DNA of 64,000 nt from the NCBI GenBank assembly GCA_027604185.1, contig JADGKB010000010.1, positions 1 to 64,000 on the forward strand. Reading direction: 5' to 3'. Shown here in pieces: positions 63,260 through 64,000 of this stretch. The stretch comes from Boothiomyces macroporosus (taxonomy: Eukaryota; Chytridiomycota; Chytridiomycetes; Rhizophydiales; Terramycetaceae). The translations under genes were made by a program, and so were the position numbers. The notes below the pieces were generated by a model. That model saw only the letters and a program-made list of their open reading frames with translations. It made no database searches and was not told the origin of the DNA. How positions within the stretch are numbered: position 1 is the first letter of the stretch; each line of letters starts with the position of its first letter.

Positions 63260-64000
63260 TTATTCATTAAGATTATTGAAACTGCCTCTTGATCTTGCAT
63301 CTGCTATAGCTTTCCTTACCAAGGTAGTATTCATCATCTGCTGACTACCAAGGTCCTTTCTAGTAGATGTAGTCTTGAATTTGTTTGCTGTAGTAACATA
63401 CAATCGCAGTTTCTTCCATCCACCAGTTGGCTGATGTAACGATAGGCGGGATGGTGTCTTTTCAATAACTCTGATCTCAAGTTGCTGATAATCTCTCTTG
63501 GCTGGGATATCCTCCCCTTCAACAATCAAGAATCCTGGTACTGGGAATGGAGGAAGCACTCTTACCAAGTATCCAACCACTATACTACCAAAACCTAGAC
63601 CAAAAGATATCGCCCATCCTACACCATTAAGGCCATTTGAATCAATCTGGAACACTATTCCTCCGAATTCCACTATTATTATTTGACCAACAATTGTCAG
63701 TATTATAATGACAATGAATATTCTATTACTGAAAAAGTTGTCAAAGACATTATAGTCTAATTAATACTATTTTACCTGTTGTGATTGATCTACAGTTGAT
63801 TTCATTGAATATTTGACAGAATATAAACACATTGAATACTAGGGATGCGGTCTTGTACCCGGGATATGGGACATCTGTAGAAACTGAAAAGTCTGTTTGG
63901 GTAATTTCAAACCAATCTCCGCCTTTGAAATATAATAATAGGCAGACTGCAATTTGATAGATTGCCTGGGCTATAATCTGACGAAACATGTCTGCGTTTA
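63260..64000 (-). CDS. C-terminal part of a PMCA-type calcium ATPase (5' end outside window)
   Basis: About 240 residues of a P-type IIB Ca2+ pump: transmembrane segment MFRQIIAQAIYQIAVCLLLYF, then TASLVFNVFIFCQIFNEINCR (TM8 with the ion-site N-E-x-N/R context), DYNVFDNFFSNRIFIVIIILTIVGQIIIVEFGG (TM9) and WAISFGLGFGSIVVGYLVRVLP (TM10). The cytosolic tail has GWKKLRLYVTTANKFKTT, basic and amphipathic with an early Trp, as in PMCA calmodulin-binding segments. The intron at 63757..63775 (19 nt) joins RSITT to DYNVF. The headpiece lies beyond 64000. Confidence 0.88.

Noticed and set aside
1..64000. tRNA, rRNA, snRNA or transposon genes
   Set aside because: I looked for tRNA box A/B patterns, long terminal or inverted repeats and transposase or reverse-transcriptase motifs and found none I could support.

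Overview
The window is nuclear DNA from a compact, AT-rich eukaryotic genome read with the standard code (TAA, TAG and TGA all end genes). About 40 protein genes lie on both strands with gaps often under 100 bases. The mix points to a flagellated fungus or a close fungal relative (zoosporic, Cryptomycota/chytrid/aphelid-like; inference, no species call). The fungal-type genes are a GATA factor with one zinc finger, a Pbs2/Wis1-type MAP kinase kinase, the ERMES barrel MDM10, vacuolar carboxypeptidase S, a TSC1/hamartin homologue and fungal-type bestrophins. The axoneme genes are a full-length inner-arm dynein heavy chain, the dynein assembly factor DNAAF2/kintoun and an EFHC1/RIB72 doublet protein. 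A histone stem-loop binding protein is also present.

The dominant feature is the introns. I could place 88 of them by restoring conserved protein reading, and every one is 19-22 nt (26 of 19, 39 of 20, 13 of 21, 10 of 22). Donors are 79 GTA, 6 GTT and 3 GTG. All end in AG, usually with a TAAY-like branch site 3-6 nt upstream. They break most genes into several open frames; each gene below is given as one span with its introns listed.

Layout. 1-683: end of an unknown gene, then a 32-bp minisatellite. 684-2569: EMG1 and MAPKK. 2677-15482: dynein heavy chain. 15630-18375: FAM210-like protein, a small unknown gene, GATA factor. 19006-27857: THOC1, SLBP, RPC19, DNAAF2, an ankyrin protein, CPS1, MDM10, EFG1. 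27889-30406: two tandem bestrophins. 30418-36583: a disordered protein, p23, RPS2, TSC1. 36588-43870: a C3orf33-like protein, an RE-rich protein, cyclin B, EFHC1-like, APN2. 43894-47446: CSTF1, NSE4, alcohol dehydrogenase. 48163-55384: a tandem array of five unrecognised seven-membrane-segment proteins plus one decayed copy. 55652-64000: RNase H2B, MRI1, two stomatins, two TMEM41-like proteins, an Snm1/Rpp21-like protein, a Myb-like protein and the C-terminal part of a PMCA-type calcium pump.

The 7TM array is the best candidate for something undescribed. Its members share one intron at one position and phase, TM5 and TM6 signature motifs, a TGACGT element just before most start codons, and in three members an RVxF-type (PP1-docking) motif at the C-terminus. 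Divergent gene pairs with only 19-26 bp between start codons, and convergent genes with touching or overlapping stops, show how far the genome has been compacted.
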